Positions 19,385-29,466 of a DNA stretch of 64,000 nt are shown one piece after another. The stretch spans positions 1-64,000 of the forward strand of contig NZ_JAUXMX010000046.1 of assembly GCF_030683065.1 (NCBI RefSeq). The letters run 5' to 3'. Every line of letters begins with the position of its first letter. The first letter of the stretch is position 1. The DNA comes from Pseudomonas sp. Lineage in GTDB: Bacteria; Pseudomonadota; Gammaproteobacteria; Pseudomonadales; Pseudomonadaceae. Under the pieces are notes generated by a model. The model did not search any database. It was not told the DNA's origin and was given only the letters and a program-made list of their open reading frames with translations. The position numbers and the translations under genes are program-made.

Positions 19385-20184
19385 GTGTCAGCCTCAGCGG
19401 CGTGGGTCTGACCCACGCCAACGGTCAGGTTGCGCTCAGCGAAATAGATCTACAGGTAAAAGTCGGCGAGCGGGTGGCCATCATCGGCCCGTCGGGCGCG
19501 GGTAAAACCAGCCTGCTGCGCCTGCTCGCCAGCAACCTGCAGCCCAGTCGCGGCCAGATCCACCTGCTCGGCCAGCACCCCTGGCAACTTACTGCCGGTC
19601 AGCGGCAGAAGCTGCGTGCGCGAATTGGCCTGATTCATCAGGCACCACCCTTGCCGCCACGCCAGCGGGTGGTCACTGCTGTACTGGCGGGCAAGCTGGG
19701 CCAGTGGTCGCTGGGTAAAAGCCTGCTCAACCTGCTGTACCCACTGGATATGCCCGGCGCCCAGGCTGCCCTCGGTCGCCTGGACCTGGCGGACAAGCTG
19801 TTCGAACGCTGTGACCAGCTGTCCGGTGGCCAGCTGCAACGGGTCGGCATTGCCCGGGTACTCTATCAGGCGCCGGAACTGATCCTTGCCGATGAACCGG
19901 TGTCGGCCATGGACCCGGTGCTTGCCGGGCATACCCTGAGTGTTCTCAATGAGGAAGTCAGCCGCCGCGGCATGACCCTGCTCGCCAGCCTGCATGCGGT
20001 GGAGCTGGCCCTGGCACATTTCCCGCGAATCATCGGTGTGCGCGAGGGCCGTATCGTCTTCGACCTCCCGCCCGAAGCAATCAGCACCGACGCGCTGGAT
20101 GCGCTATACGCTAACGAGCAATTGCAAGCCGTCCCCGCTTCGGCAGCGCTGGCGCCGGTGAGCGTGCAGATCCCGCGATGCTGA
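19381..20184 (+). CDS. ABC transporter ATP-binding protein (PhnC-like)
   Basis: A 267-residue ATPase energising the adjoining importer. Walker A is GPSGAGKTS near residue 40, the signature [17 protein letters not shown] and the Walker [14 protein letters not shown] follow in order. The residues after Walker B (VSAMDP) match the PhnC group. The start is a GTG overlapping the binding-protein stop codon, and the end overlaps the first permease by 7 bases, so the subunits are made together. Confidence 0.88.
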   Translation: MSVSLSGVGLTHANGQVALSEIDLQVKVGERVAIIGPSGAGKTSLLRLLASNLQPSRGQIHLLGQHPWQLTAGQRQKLRARIGLIHQAPPLPPRQRVVTAVLAGKLGQWSLGKSLLNLLYPLDMPGAQAALGRLDLADKLFERCDQLSGGQLQRVGIARVLYQAPELILADEPVSAMDPVLAGHTLSVLNEEVSRRGMTLLASLHAVELALAHFPRIIGVREGRIVFDLPPEAISTDALDALYANEQLQAVPASAALAPVSVQIPRC

Positions 20185-21005
20185 ACCCCGCGCTGCGTGA
20201 CCCGGCAGCCTTGCCGCGCCTGGCCCTGACCTTGCTGGCAGTACTGCTATTGTGGCCCGGCCTGAGGCTCAGCGAGCTGGATCTGGCGGTGCTGTTCGAT
20301 GAGCAAAACGCGGCCAATATGGGGCGCTTTCTCGCCGACTTCTGGCCACTGGCGCATGACCGCGAGTTCCTCCAGCTACTCGGCCGCGCCACCCTGGAAA
20401 CCCTGGCCATCGCTACCGCCGGCATGACCCTGGCTCTTGTGATCGCCATTCCTGGTGCCCTGCTGGCCAGCCGCGCACTGTCACTGTCCGCCATATATCG
20501 CGGCGGCCGTCCGGCCTGGTGGGCTCAGGCGCTGCGCTGGCCGGTACGCGGCGTGCTCATCGTTCTGCGCAGCGTGCCGGAAATCGTCTGGGCGCTGCTG
20601 TTCGTACGCGCCGTCGGCCTCGGCCCAACGGCTGGTGTACTCGCCATCGCCATCACCTACAGCGGCATGCTCGGCAAGGTTTACGCGGAGATCTTCGAGT
20701 CGGTCGACCCGCGCGCGAACCGCGCCCTGCTGATCGCTGGCAGCCCACGCCTGGCCGCCTTCGCCTACGGAATACTGCCCAATGCCGCTGCGGAAATGCT
20801 CTCCTACACGGTCTATCGCTGGGAATGTGCCATCCGCGCCTCAGTGGTGATGGGTTTCGTCGGCGCCGGCGGTCTGGGCCAACAGATTGACCTGTCGATG
20901 CGCATGTTTGCAGGCGGTGAAGTGGCCAGCATGCTGCTGACCTTCCTGTTGTTGGTGTTGCTCGCCGACCAACTCAGCCGCCTGTTGCGCGCGAGGTTGC
21001 TATGA
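20178..21005 (+). CDS. ABC transporter permease (PhnE-like), first
   Basis: A 275-residue inner-membrane permease with about six hydrophobic segments and the typical EAA-type loop ([29 protein letters not shown]) where the ATPase docks. The PhnE family signature GFVGAGGLG is intact. It overlaps the next permease gene by ATGA. The first cytoplasmic half contains [13 protein letters not shown], shared with the second permease. Confidence 0.87.
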   Translation: MLNPALRDPAALPRLALTLLAVLLLWPGLRLSELDLAVLFDEQNAANMGRFLADFWPLAHDREFLQLLGRATLETLAIATAGMTLALVIAIPGALLASRALSLSAIYRGGRPAWWAQALRWPVRGVLIVLRSVPEIVWALLFVRAVGLGPTAGVLAIAITYSGMLGKVYAEIFESVDPRANRALLIAGSPRLAAFAYGILPNAAAEMLSYTVYRWECAIRASVVMGFVGAGGLGQQIDLSMRMFAGGEVASMLLTFLLLVLLADQLSRLLRARLL

Positions 21006-21784
21006 AGCCCGCGGCAGATAAGCGTCTTGGCAACTATGCCCTGCTGCTGGCCTTGCTGGCGGCGGTAGTTGCATCCTTCAGTTTCTTGGGCATCGACCTT
21101 GGCGCACTGGTCGGTGGCGACAGCCTGAGTCAAATGGGCCGCTACGCCAGTAACTTCTTCAATCCGGATTTCTCGGCGCCACACGTGCGGGCCATCGGTC
21201 AGGGCGCGCTAGAAACCCTGGCCATGTCGGCCATCGGCACCCTGTTGGCGGCCCTGCTCGGCCTGTTACTGGCCTTGCCGGCTGCCGGTCGCTTTGGCTG
21301 GCTGGCCCTGAGTGGCTCGCGCTTTCTCTTGAATGCCCTGCGCGCAATACCGGAATTGGTGTGGGCGGCCTTGGTGGTACTGGCCGCAGGCCTGGGGCCG
21401 AATGCTGGAACCCTGGCCTTGGCCCTGCACACCACCGGAGTACTGGGTCGGCTGTTCGCCGAGGCCCTGGAAAACACCCCGAGCGAACCGGCCGACGCGA
21501 TTCGCCTGAGTGGTGGCGGGCATGTGGCGGCATTCTGCTACGGCACTCTGCCGGCGGTATGGCCGCAGCTGATCGCCTATTCGCTGTACCGCTGGGAAAA
21601 CAATATCCGCATGGCCAGCGTGCTCGGCTTTGTCGGGGCCGGCGGCCTGGGGCAGATGCTCTACGTATCGCTCAGCCTGTTCCAGGAAGCACAGGCAGCG
21701 ACAGTGATTCTGGCCATGTTGCTGCTGGTGCTGGCGGTGGATGCGTTGAGCGGCTGGGCTCGTCAGCGCTGGGTCAGCGCGTAG
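21002..21784 (+). CDS. ABC transporter permease (PhnE-like), second
   Basis: A 260-residue paralogue of the preceding permease with the same landmarks: RAIPELVWAALVVLAAGLGP, YRWENNIRMASVLGFVGAGG and about six membrane segments. Two separate, diverged permeases suggest a heterodimeric channel instead of the PhnE homodimer. It is the last gene of the operon; no obvious metabolic gene for phosphonate or selenium use follows, so the substrate remains inferred. Confidence 0.87.
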   Translation: MKPAADKRLGNYALLLALLAAVVASFSFLGIDLGALVGGDSLSQMGRYASNFFNPDFSAPHVRAIGQGALETLAMSAIGTLLAALLGLLLALPAAGRFGWLALSGSRFLLNALRAIPELVWAALVVLAAGLGPNAGTLALALHTTGVLGRLFAEALENTPSEPADAIRLSGGGHVAAFCYGTLPAVWPQLIAYSLYRWENNIRMASVLGFVGAGGLGQMLYVSLSLFQEAQAATVILAMLLLVLAVDALSGWARQRWVSA

Positions 21785-21878
21785 GGCGGCCGGGGCGCCG
21801 TCCACTCGGAGCAAAGCGACAGCCCGGCACAGGCTGCTTCGCGAATCTGCGGCAGTGACGCCCGATTCGGTAGCGCCA

Positions 21879-22247
21879 CTACAGCCCGTCTTTTTCCAGA
21901 TGGTCGAGATCGACCGGGTCGCCGCTATGGGCTCCCAGAATGCTACGGATGTGCTCGAACATCTGGTCGAACTCTTCATGACCACGCATGATCATGCTGT
22001 GGTTGGCCGGCAGCCCATGCTTTTGCGCCAGACGGGTGGCCACGCTGGCAAAATTGAAGGCGGTATCGCGGTGCAACTCGAACTCTTCCTCGAAGGCCTT
22101 GCCCGCCACTTCGCCGACCATGCGCATATGCAGCATCGCCCCCTCCACAGGGTCCTGGCGCACCTCGTAGTAAAGGTCGATGCTGAACAGAGGTCGATCA
22201 TCACTGACAATCTGGTTGCCGCGATGCAAGTGTCCTGGTTCGAACAT
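21879..22247 (-). CDS. DUF5064 family protein
   Basis: A 122-residue soluble protein of a family I know only from Pseudomonas-type genomes. It contains the conserved stretch EVAGKAFEEEFELHRDTAFN and FASVATRLAQKHGL. There is no signal peptide or membrane segment. No function is known; it is transcribed alone on the minus strand, convergent with the ABC importer operon. Confidence 0.75.
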   Translation of the reverse strand: MFEPGHLHRGNQIVSDDRPLFSIDLYYEVRQDPVEGAMLHMRMVGEVAGKAFEEEFELHRDTAFNFASVATRLAQKHGLPANHSMIMRGHEEFDQMFEHIRSILGAHSGDPVDLDHLEKDGL

Positions 22248-22341
22248 GGGCGTTGCCTCTATCTAGCTGCGAGGCCGTCAGTATAACCACCCCACCGACA
22301 CCTGCATGCCCGCAAGCCGCTAACAAGACACTCGCGCCAGA

Positions 22342-22659
22342 TCAGTGCAGAACCGGGGCAGCCGCGCGCTCTTGCGTCAGCACCCAGGGCGCCACCACCA
22401 CGGCCCAGAGCTGCGGATCGCGCTGCAGCAGGTCGGCCGCGCAGTCGTCGTCAACCCGCCGCAATTGGCCCGCGGCCAGCCAAGCCGATACCTGGTCTTG
22501 GTCGTTCTGCGCCACAGCCTCAGCCACCGCGATCAGGTCCTGGTCAGCCCCAACCAGCAACAAGGCACCACGAGCAAAGAATGGCTGCAATTGCTGCCAG
22601 TTAATAGGCGCAGTTTCTCCAAGCAGCTTGGCATAGAGGGTGCTAGGTTGTTCAGTCAT
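22342..22659 (-). CDS. DUF2288 family protein
   Basis: A 105-residue acidic protein matching the DUF2288 pattern: LYAKLLGETAPINWQQLQPF, then a segment with DLIAVAEAVAQNDQDQVSAWL and a C-terminal DPQLWAVVVAPWVLTQE. The ATG at 22659 is chosen because family similarity begins directly at MTEQPSTLYA; the longer in-frame version at 22797 adds unrelated sequence. Function unknown. It lies divergent from braC. Confidence 0.75.
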   Translation of the reverse strand: MTEQPSTLYAKLLGETAPINWQQLQPFFARGALLLVGADQDLIAVAEAVAQNDQDQVSAWLAAGQLRRVDDDCAADLLQRDPQLWAVVVAPWVLTQERAAAPVLH

Positions 22660-22955
22660 GATTTGTCCACAAATATAGTCCGCATTTTGCTGGGGCAGCA
22701 TGATAGCGCCGAGCAAGCACCTGGCAAGTACGCCGACGCTGGAAGTCACTGGCAAGACACGCCGTTTTTCTATACGTTCCTTGCAATAAAGCGACATATA
22801 CCTGCACTACGCTCAATGCTTGGCTTTTCAATCAACAAAGCAGCGCTCTACACTGCACCGGTAAAGTTGCCGGGGCTATGACTGGGTGAAGTGATCCAGT
22901 TTTGCAGCGTTGGCTGCCAGAACTACACAATGAAAATAAATAAGAGTGGAGCACT

Positions 22956-24083
22956 ATGAACAAGGCTACTAAGCAGATCTCCAAACTGTTTGCCGCCATG
23001 GCCATGGCCGGCGTTGCCAGCTACTCGCTGGCGGCTGACACCATCAAGATTGGCCTCGCCGGCCCCGTAACCGGTGCTGTCGCACAATATGGCGAGATGC
23101 AATTCATCGGTGCCAAGATGGCCATCGAGCAGATCAACAAAGCCGGTGGCGTCAACGGCGCAATGCTCGAAGGCGTAGTCTATGACGACGCTTGCGATCC
23201 GAAACAAGCCGTGGCCGTAGCTAACAAGATCGTCAACGATGAAGTGAAATTTGTGGTTGGCCACCTCTGCTCCAGCTCCACTCAGCCAGCGTCTGACATC
23301 TACGAAGACGAAGGCATCCTGATGGTTACTGCGGCCTCTACCAGCCCGGAAATCACCGCTCGCGGCTACGAACTGGTGTTCCGCACCATCGGCCTGGACA
23401 GCCTGCAAGGCCCGACCGCCGGCAACTACATCGCCGATCAGGTCAAGCCGAAAGCCGTTGCCGTGATTCACGACAAGCAGCAGTACGGCGAAGGTATTGC
23501 CACCGCGGTCAAGCAGACCCTGGAAAGCAAAGGCACCAAAGTAGTTCTGTTCGAAGGCATCAATGCCGGCGACAAAGACTTCTCCGCGATGATCGCCAAG
23601 CTCAAGCAAGCCAACGTGGACTTCATCTACTACGGTGGCTACCACCCAGAGCTGGGCTTGCTTCTGCGTCAATCGGCCGAGAAAGGCCTGAGCGCCAAGT
23701 TCATGGGACCTGAAGGTGTAGGTAACAAGGAAATCTCGGCCATTGCTGGCCCGGCCTCCGAAGGGATGTTGGTCACCCTGCCGAAGTCGTTCGATCAGGA
23801 CCCACGCAACCAGGCGCTGGTTGAGGCGTTCAAAGCCAAGAATGAAGACTCCACCGGTCCGTTCGTGTTCCCGGCCTACGCTGCCGTGCAAGTGATTGCC
23901 GAAGGCATCGAGAAAGCCGGCGATACCGATACCGCCAAGGTAGCCGCAGCCCTGCGCGCTAACACCTTCGACACCCCGACCGGCATGCTCAGCTTCGATG
24001 AGAAGGGCGACCTGAAAGACTTCAGCTTCGTGGTCTACGAGTGGCACCAGGACGGCACCAAGAGCGAAGCTCCGCTGAACTGA
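22956..24083 (+). CDS. braC: Branched-chain amino-acid binding protein BraC
   Basis: The periplasmic receptor for leucine, isoleucine and valine (also alanine and threonine in P. aeruginosa) that feeds the BraDEFG importer. The 375 residues start with a signal peptide (cut after YSLA, mature ADTIKIGLAGP), then the type I periplasmic fold, with the disulfide-forming Cys pair in DDACDP and GHLCSSST. A purine-rich GAGTGGAG site precedes the ATG. A strong hairpin follows, so braC should be made in excess over the membrane parts, as is usual for binding proteins. Confidence 0.95.
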   Translation: MNKATKQISKLFAAMAMAGVASYSLAADTIKIGLAGPVTGAVAQYGEMQFIGAKMAIEQINKAGGVNGAMLEGVVYDDACDPKQAVAVANKIVNDEVKFVVGHLCSSSTQPASDIYEDEGILMVTAASTSPEITARGYELVFRTIGLDSLQGPTAGNYIADQVKPKAVAVIHDKQQYGEGIATAVKQTLESKGTKVVLFEGINAGDKDFSAMIAKLKQANVDFIYYGGYHPELGLLLRQSAEKGLSAKFMGPEGVGNKEISAIAGPASEGMLVTLPKSFDQDPRNQALVEAFKAKNEDSTGPFVFPAYAAVQVIAEGIEKAGDTDTAKVAAALRANTFDTPTGMLSFDEKGDLKDFSFVVYEWHQDGTKSEAPLN

Positions 24084-24106
24084 TAAGCGGCTTCCCGCCT
24101 GAACCC

Positions 24107-24133
24107 AAAGCCCACTGCAGCGCAGTGGGCTTT
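24107..24133 (+). terminator. Strong hairpin between braC and braD
   Basis: AAAGCCCACTGC (24107-24118) pairs perfectly with GCAGTGGGCTTT (24122-24133) around a 3-base loop, followed by a T-rich stretch (GTTTATT). It probably terminates part of the transcripts, lowering braDEFG expression relative to braC, and protects braC mRNA. Confidence 0.85.
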
Positions 24134-24205
24134 GTTTATTAGAAGAATTCTGGTCTCACCCTGCGCCATAAGCGCTGACGTGCGTGACGACCCAGGAGTT
24201 AGGCA

Positions 24206-25125
<920 letters not shown>

Positions 25126-25129
<4 letters not shown>

Positions 25130-26394
25130 GCATCTTGATCAAGAAAAACCTCAAGACCGCGATCTTCAGTGCACTGCTGGTGCTCGCTGTGGCCTATCCG
25201 GTTATCGGCCTGAAGCTTTCCACGGTCGGCATCAAACTGGAAGTACAGGGCGCCAGTCCGGCAGTCCTGTGGACCATACTCGGCAGCTCGATTGCCATGT
25301 TTTTCTGGCAATTGTTCCGTGGCCAGCTGAGCGCCGCCTGGAGTCATGCGCCCAAGTTGCCAAGCATGCCGGGCAAAGCCAGCGCGTTTCTCACCCTGCC
25401 ATCGACACAGCGCTGGGTAGTGCTCGGCCTGATCATCGTGGCGCTGGCCTGGCCGTTCTTCGGCTCCCGGGGCGCGGTGGATATCGCCACACTCATTCTG
25501 ATCTACGTCATGCTCGGCCTTGGCCTGAACATCGTGGTCGGCCTGGCAGGCTTGCTCGACCTCGGCTACGTGGCCTTCTACGCCGTAGGCGCCTACAGCT
25601 ATGCGCTGCTGTCGTTCTACTTTGGCCTGAGCTTCTGGATCTGCCTACCCATCGCTGGTCTGATGGCGGCGTTCTTCGGCTTTATCCTGGGTTTCCCGGT
25701 GCTGCGCCTGCGCGGCGACTACTTGGCCATCGTCACCCTGGGTTTCGGTGAGATCATCCGCATCCTGCTCAACAACATGACCTGGCTGACTGGCGGCCCC
25801 AACGGCATCGGCTCGATCCCCAAGCCGACCCTGTTCGGCCTGTCCTTCGACCGCAAGGCCGCCGAGGGCATGCAGACCTTCCACGAGTATTTCGGGGTGG
25901 CCTACAACTCGATCAACAAGGTGATTTTCCTTTACCTGATCGCCCTGGTGCTGGTGCTGCTGACCCTGTTCGTGATCAACCGTCTGCTGCGCATGCCCAT
26001 CGGTCGCGCCTGGGAAGCCCTGCGCGAGGACGAAATCGCCTGCCGCGCCCTGGGCATGAACCCCACCGCGATCAAGCTCTCGGCCTTCACCATCGGGGCC
26101 TGCTTCGCCGGTTTTGCCGGTAGCTTCTTCGCCGCACGCCAAGGCTTGGTAAGCCCGCAATCCTTCACCTTCATCGAGTCGGCAATCATTCTCGCCATCG
26201 TCGTACTGGGCGGCATGGGCTCGCAACTGGGGATCATCCTGGCGGCCATTGTGATGATTCTGCTGCCGGAGCTGGCACGTGAATTCAACGAATACCGCAT
26301 GCTGATGTTCGGCGCCCTGATGGTGCTGATGATGATCTGGCGTCCGCAAGGTCTGCTACCCATGCAGCGTCCGCACCTGGAGTTGAAACAATGA
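25126..26394 (+). CDS. braE: Branched-chain amino-acid ABC permease BraE (LivM)
   Basis: A 422-residue LivM-type permease, longer than BraD because of an N-terminal extension of about 100 residues with two or three extra hydrophobic segments. The conserved core includes [20 protein letters not shown] and the coupling region [20 protein letters not shown]. It pairs with BraD to form the channel and overlaps braF by four bases. Confidence 0.94.
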
Positions 26395-27158
26395 GCCGGC
26401 CGATCCTGGAAGTAAGCGGCCTGTCCATGCGTTTCGGTGGCCTGCTGGCCGTCAACGGTGTGGGACTGACCGTCAATGAAAAGCAAGTGGTGTCGATGAT
26501 CGGCCCGAACGGTGCCGGCAAGACCACGGTATTCAACTGCCTGACCGGCTTCTACCAGCCAACCAGCGGCAATATCCGCCTCGATGGCGAGCAGATCGAG
26601 GGCCTGCCGGGCCACAAGATCGCCCGCAAGGGCGTAGTGCGCACCTTCCAGAACGTGCGGTTGTTCAAGGACATGACCGCAGTGGAAAACCTGCTGGTCG
26701 CCCAGCACCGCCACCTCAACACCGGCTACCTGGCAGGACTGCTGAAGACCCCGGCGTTTCGCAAGAGCGAACGCGATGCCATGGCCTTCGCCGCGTACTG
26801 GCTGGATAAGGTCAACCTCACCGAGTTTGCCAACCGTCCTGCCGGCACCCTGGCCTACGGGCAGCAGCGCCGCCTGGAGATCGCCCGCTGCATGATGACG
26901 CGACCACGCATCCTCATGCTCGACGAGCCGGCGGCTGGCCTCAATCCAAGAGAAACGGATGACCTCAAGGCGTTGATCCACATGCTGCGTGATGAACATA
27001 ACGTCACCGTCTTGTTGATCGAGCACGACATGAAGCTGGTCATGAGCATTTCCGACCATATCTATGTGATCAACCAGGGCACCCCCCTGGCCGAGGGGAC
27101 GCCGGAGCAGATCCGCGACAACCCGGACGTGATCAAAGCCTACCTGGGGGAAGCTTGA
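26391..27158 (+). CDS. braF: Branched-chain amino-acid ABC ATPase BraF (LivG)
   Basis: A 255-residue ATPase with Walker [10 protein letters not shown], a LivG-type signature ([16 protein letters not shown]) and Walker [16 protein letters not shown]. The Q-loop segment [15 protein letters not shown] is typical of this family. Its stop codon TGA shares a base with the braG start. Confidence 0.94.
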   Translation: MSRPILEVSGLSMRFGGLLAVNGVGLTVNEKQVVSMIGPNGAGKTTVFNCLTGFYQPTSGNIRLDGEQIEGLPGHKIARKGVVRTFQNVRLFKDMTAVENLLVAQHRHLNTGYLAGLLKTPAFRKSERDAMAFAAYWLDKVNLTEFANRPAGTLAYGQQRRLEIARCMMTRPRILMLDEPAAGLNPRETDDLKALIHMLRDEHNVTVLLIEHDMKLVMSISDHIYVINQGTPLAEGTPEQIRDNPDVIKAYLGEA

Positions 27159-27859
27159 TGCTGTATTTCGACAATGTTTCCACCTTCTACGGCAAGATTC
27201 AGGCACTCCACGACATCAGCGTCGAAGTGCGCCAGGGCGAGATCGTCACCTTGATCGGGGCCAACGGCGCCGGCAAGTCGACCCTGCTGATGACCCTCTG
27301 TGGTTCGCCCCAGGCAAGCAGCGGCAGCATCCGCTACCAGGGTGAAGAATTGATCGGCCAGAATACGCCGGACATCATGCGCAAGAGCATTGCCGTGGTA
27401 CCGGAAGGCCGCCGCGTTTTCTCCCGCCTGACCGTAGAAGAAAACCTGGTCATGGGCGGTTTCTTTACCGCCAAGGCCGAGTTCCAGGAGCAACTGGACA
27501 AGGTCCTGCACCTGTTTCCACGCCTGCAGGAACGCCTGACCCAGCGCGCCGGCACCATGTCCGGTGGCGAACAGCAGATGCTCGCCATCGGCCGCGCACT
27601 GATGAGCAAGCCCAAGCTGCTGTTGCTCGACGAACCCTCACTGGGGCTGGCGCCGATCATCATCCAGCAGATCTTCAGCATCATCGAACAGCTGCGCACG
27701 GATGGCGTGACCGTGTTCCTGGTCGAGCAGAACGCCAACCAGGCGCTCAAGCTGGCCGACCGCGGTTATGTACTGGAGAACGGTCGGATCGTCATGCAGG
27801 GCACTGGGCATGATTTGCTCAATGACCCCAAGGTGCGCGACGCCTACCTGGGCGGTTAA
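27158..27859 (+). CDS. braG: Branched-chain amino-acid ABC ATPase BraG (LivF)
   Basis: A 233-residue ATPase with Walker A GANGAGKST, signature MSGGEQQMLAIGRALM and Walker B LLLLDEPSLGLAP. The ATG at 27158 is preferred to the TTG one codon earlier: it overlaps the braF stop by one base and begins at the conserved [20 protein letters not shown] terminator 70 bases downstream closes the five-gene operon. Confidence 0.94.
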   Translation: MLYFDNVSTFYGKIQALHDISVEVRQGEIVTLIGANGAGKSTLLMTLCGSPQASSGSIRYQGEELIGQNTPDIMRKSIAVVPEGRRVFSRLTVEENLVMGGFFTAKAEFQEQLDKVLHLFPRLQERLTQRAGTMSGGEQQMLAIGRALMSKPKLLLLDEPSLGLAPIIIQQIFSIIEQLRTDGVTVFLVEQNANQALKLADRGYVLENGRIVMQGTGHDLLNDPKVRDAYLGG

Positions 27860-27926
27860 AAACCCGGCGAGCCACGCGCACCAGGCAGCGCTCGCCGCGC
27901 GTTGAAACTGACCTCGCACACTGGAC

Positions 27927-27949
27927 ACCGCTCTTCTGAGCGGTTTTTT
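27927..27949 (+). terminator. Terminator of braCDEFG
   Basis: ACCGCTC / GAGCGGT stem with a TTCT loop followed by a run of T residues, 67 bases after braG. Confidence 0.88.
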
Positions 27950-28032
27950 ATCTGCACCGTTCGCCCATTGATCCGCGCACAACGCCCCTGGCCAGTTACA
28001 ATGGTCGCCCTTTTTTGCCGACGACCCTTTCC

Positions 28033-28743
28033 ATGACCGACCCGATACGCCTGTCCAAACGCCTGATCGAACTGGTCGGCTGCTCACGCCGTGAGGCCGA
28101 GTTGTACATCGAGGGCGGCTGGGTGCTGGTTGATGGTGTGGTGGTGCAAGAGCCGCAATTCAAGGTTGAAACGCAGCGCGTAGAACTGCTGCCGGACGCC
28201 GTACTGGCGCCTGTCGAGCCGGTCACCCTGCTGCTGCACGTGCCCTCTGGTCACTTTCCGGATCGCGCGGTCGAAACCGTTAGCCCGGCCAGCCAATGGC
28301 CCGAGGACAACTCTGGCATCCGCCCGCTGAAAAGCCACTTCGCGCGCCTGATCACCTGCTTGCCATTGCAGGCCGGCGCCGATGGCCTGCACGTACTGAC
28401 CCAGGATTGGCGGATCGAGCGCAAGCTCAAGGAAGACCAAGCCAAGCTGGAACAGGAATATGTGGTCGAGGTGATCGGCACGCTCAGCAACAGCCAGCTG
28501 AAACGCCTGAACCATGGCCTGAGCTTCAACGGCACCGCCTTGGCGCCGTGCAAGGTCAGCTGGCAGAACGAAACCCGTCTGCGCTTTGCCTTGAAAAATC
28601 CCCTGCCCGGGCAGATCGTCTTCATGTGTAACAGCGTCGACCTCAAGGTGCTGGGCATGAAGCGCATCCGCATTGGCGGCGTGCCCATGGCCAAGGTACA
28701 GCCTGGCCAGTGGCGCTATCTGGCCGCGAAAGAACGCTTCTAA
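28033..28743 (+). CDS. S4-domain RsuA/RluF-family pseudouridine synthase homologue lacking the catalytic Asp
   Basis: A 236-residue protein with an N-terminal S4 RNA-binding domain (RLSKRLIELVGCSRREAELYI, residues ~5-25) and a C-terminal RsuA-type fold recognisable by VLTQDWRIERKLKEDQAKLEQEYVVEV and the closing KVLGMKRIRIGG. In active enzymes the catalytic motif is G-R-L-D-x-x-T-x-G-L; here the aligned segment is LPLQAGADGLHVLTQD, with Gln where the catalytic Asp should be and no GR. It therefore probably does not isomerise uridine by the usual mechanism and may be an RNA-binding protein. The ATG at 28033 gives MTDPIRLSKRL; the frame opens earlier at 28015 without a ribosome site. Confidence 0.8.
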   Translation: MTDPIRLSKRLIELVGCSRREAELYIEGGWVLVDGVVVQEPQFKVETQRVELLPDAVLAPVEPVTLLLHVPSGHFPDRAVETVSPASQWPEDNSGIRPLKSHFARLITCLPLQAGADGLHVLTQDWRIERKLKEDQAKLEQEYVVEVIGTLSNSQLKRLNHGLSFNGTALAPCKVSWQNETRLRFALKNPLPGQIVFMCNSVDLKVLGMKRIRIGGVPMAKVQPGQWRYLAAKERF

Positions 28744-28753
28744 CTCTTTTTCA

Positions 28754-28776
28754 GCTGCTGCCGCTTGTGCAGCAGC
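28754..28776 (+). terminator. Weak hairpin between the S4 protein and DUF1456 genes
   Basis: GCTGCTGC / GCAGCAGC pair around a 7-base loop, followed by CCTCTT instead of a clean T tract. It may be a weak terminator or an attenuating structure just before the ribosome site of the next gene. Confidence 0.4.
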
Positions 28777-28794
28777 CCTCTTCAGGACACCCCC

Positions 28795-29256
28795 ATGCTT
28801 AATAACGATGTACTGCGCAGCCTGCGCTATATGCTCGACGTCAGCGATGCGCAGCTGAGTGAAATCATCAAGATCGGCGGCAAGCAGGTCGCTCTCGACG
28901 ACCTCGCAGCCATGCTCAAGAAAGAAGATGAAGACGGTTTTGTCGCCTGCGACGACGAGCTGATGGCTTACGCCCTCGACGGCCTGGTCTACTTCAAGCG
29001 TGGCAAGGACGAAAGCCGTCCAGCGCACCCCCTGGAACTGCCCGTGACCAACAACATGGTGCTCAAGAAACTGCGGGTCGCCTACGAACTCAAGGAAGAC
29101 GACATGCACGAAATCATGCAGAGCGTCGAGTGCCCGGTATCAAAACCCGAGATGAGCGCGCTGTTTCGCAAATTCGGCCACAGCAACTACCGCACCTGCG
29201 GTGATCAGTTCCTGCGTAACTTCCTCAAGGGCCTGACCCTGCGCGTGCGCGGCTGA
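28795..29256 (+). CDS. DUF1456 family protein (YehS-like)
   Basis: A 153-residue protein made of two similar halves of about 70 residues, each starting with an N-N-x-V-L-x-x-L-R pattern: LNNDVLRSLRYMLDVSD and VTNNMVLKKLRVAYELKEDD. This tandem organisation and the C-terminal KFGHSNYRTCGDQFLRNFLK define the DUF1456/YehS family of unknown function. The ATG at 28795 has AGGA 7 bases upstream. No membrane or signal segment. Confidence 0.85.
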   Translation: MLNNDVLRSLRYMLDVSDAQLSEIIKIGGKQVALDDLAAMLKKEDEDGFVACDDELMAYALDGLVYFKRGKDESRPAHPLELPVTNNMVLKKLRVAYELKEDDMHEIMQSVECPVSKPEMSALFRKFGHSNYRTCGDQFLRNFLKGLTLRVRG

Positions 29257-29279
29257 GTCAGCGCACCGGTTAGGGCTAG

Positions 29280-29358
29280 GCGTAGGCTGGGGCGGGCGGC
29301 GTTCCGCGCGGGGTATAGCTGCGCGTCGTTGGGCTTCGCGCAGCTCAGCCCGACCTAC
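29280..29358. repeat. Palindromic intergenic repeat (Pseudomonas type)
   Basis: AGCTGCGCG (29317-29325) and CGCGCAGCT (29337-29345) form a perfect 9-bp stem, flanked by outer arms (GTAGGCTGGG at 29282 and CTCAGCCCGACCTAC at 29344-29358) that pair imperfectly. The GCTGAGC/GTAGGTCGGG words are common in dispersed repeats of Pseudomonas intergenic DNA. Confidence 0.5.
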
Positions 29359-29466
29359 TCCCCGTTCTGCCTGCCGCATGGTGGCGTATTTCCAAGGCCA
29401 ATGATGACTGCCACCACGCAGTCAGGCGATTAGGGTAATGGCACTCATCCGTTAAAAGGATTCGCC

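Noticed and set aside
22930..22959. Ten-codon open frame overlapping the braC start by ATGA, possible leader peptide
   Set aside because: No ribosome site of its own and no run of Leu/Ile/Val codons or attenuator hairpin as in known leader peptides; the purine-rich stretch is better explained as the braC ribosome site.
22923..24047. A 374-codon minus-strand open frame opposite braC
   Set aside because: Antisense shadow of braC; composition rich in His, Gly and Val as expected from reading the complementary strand.
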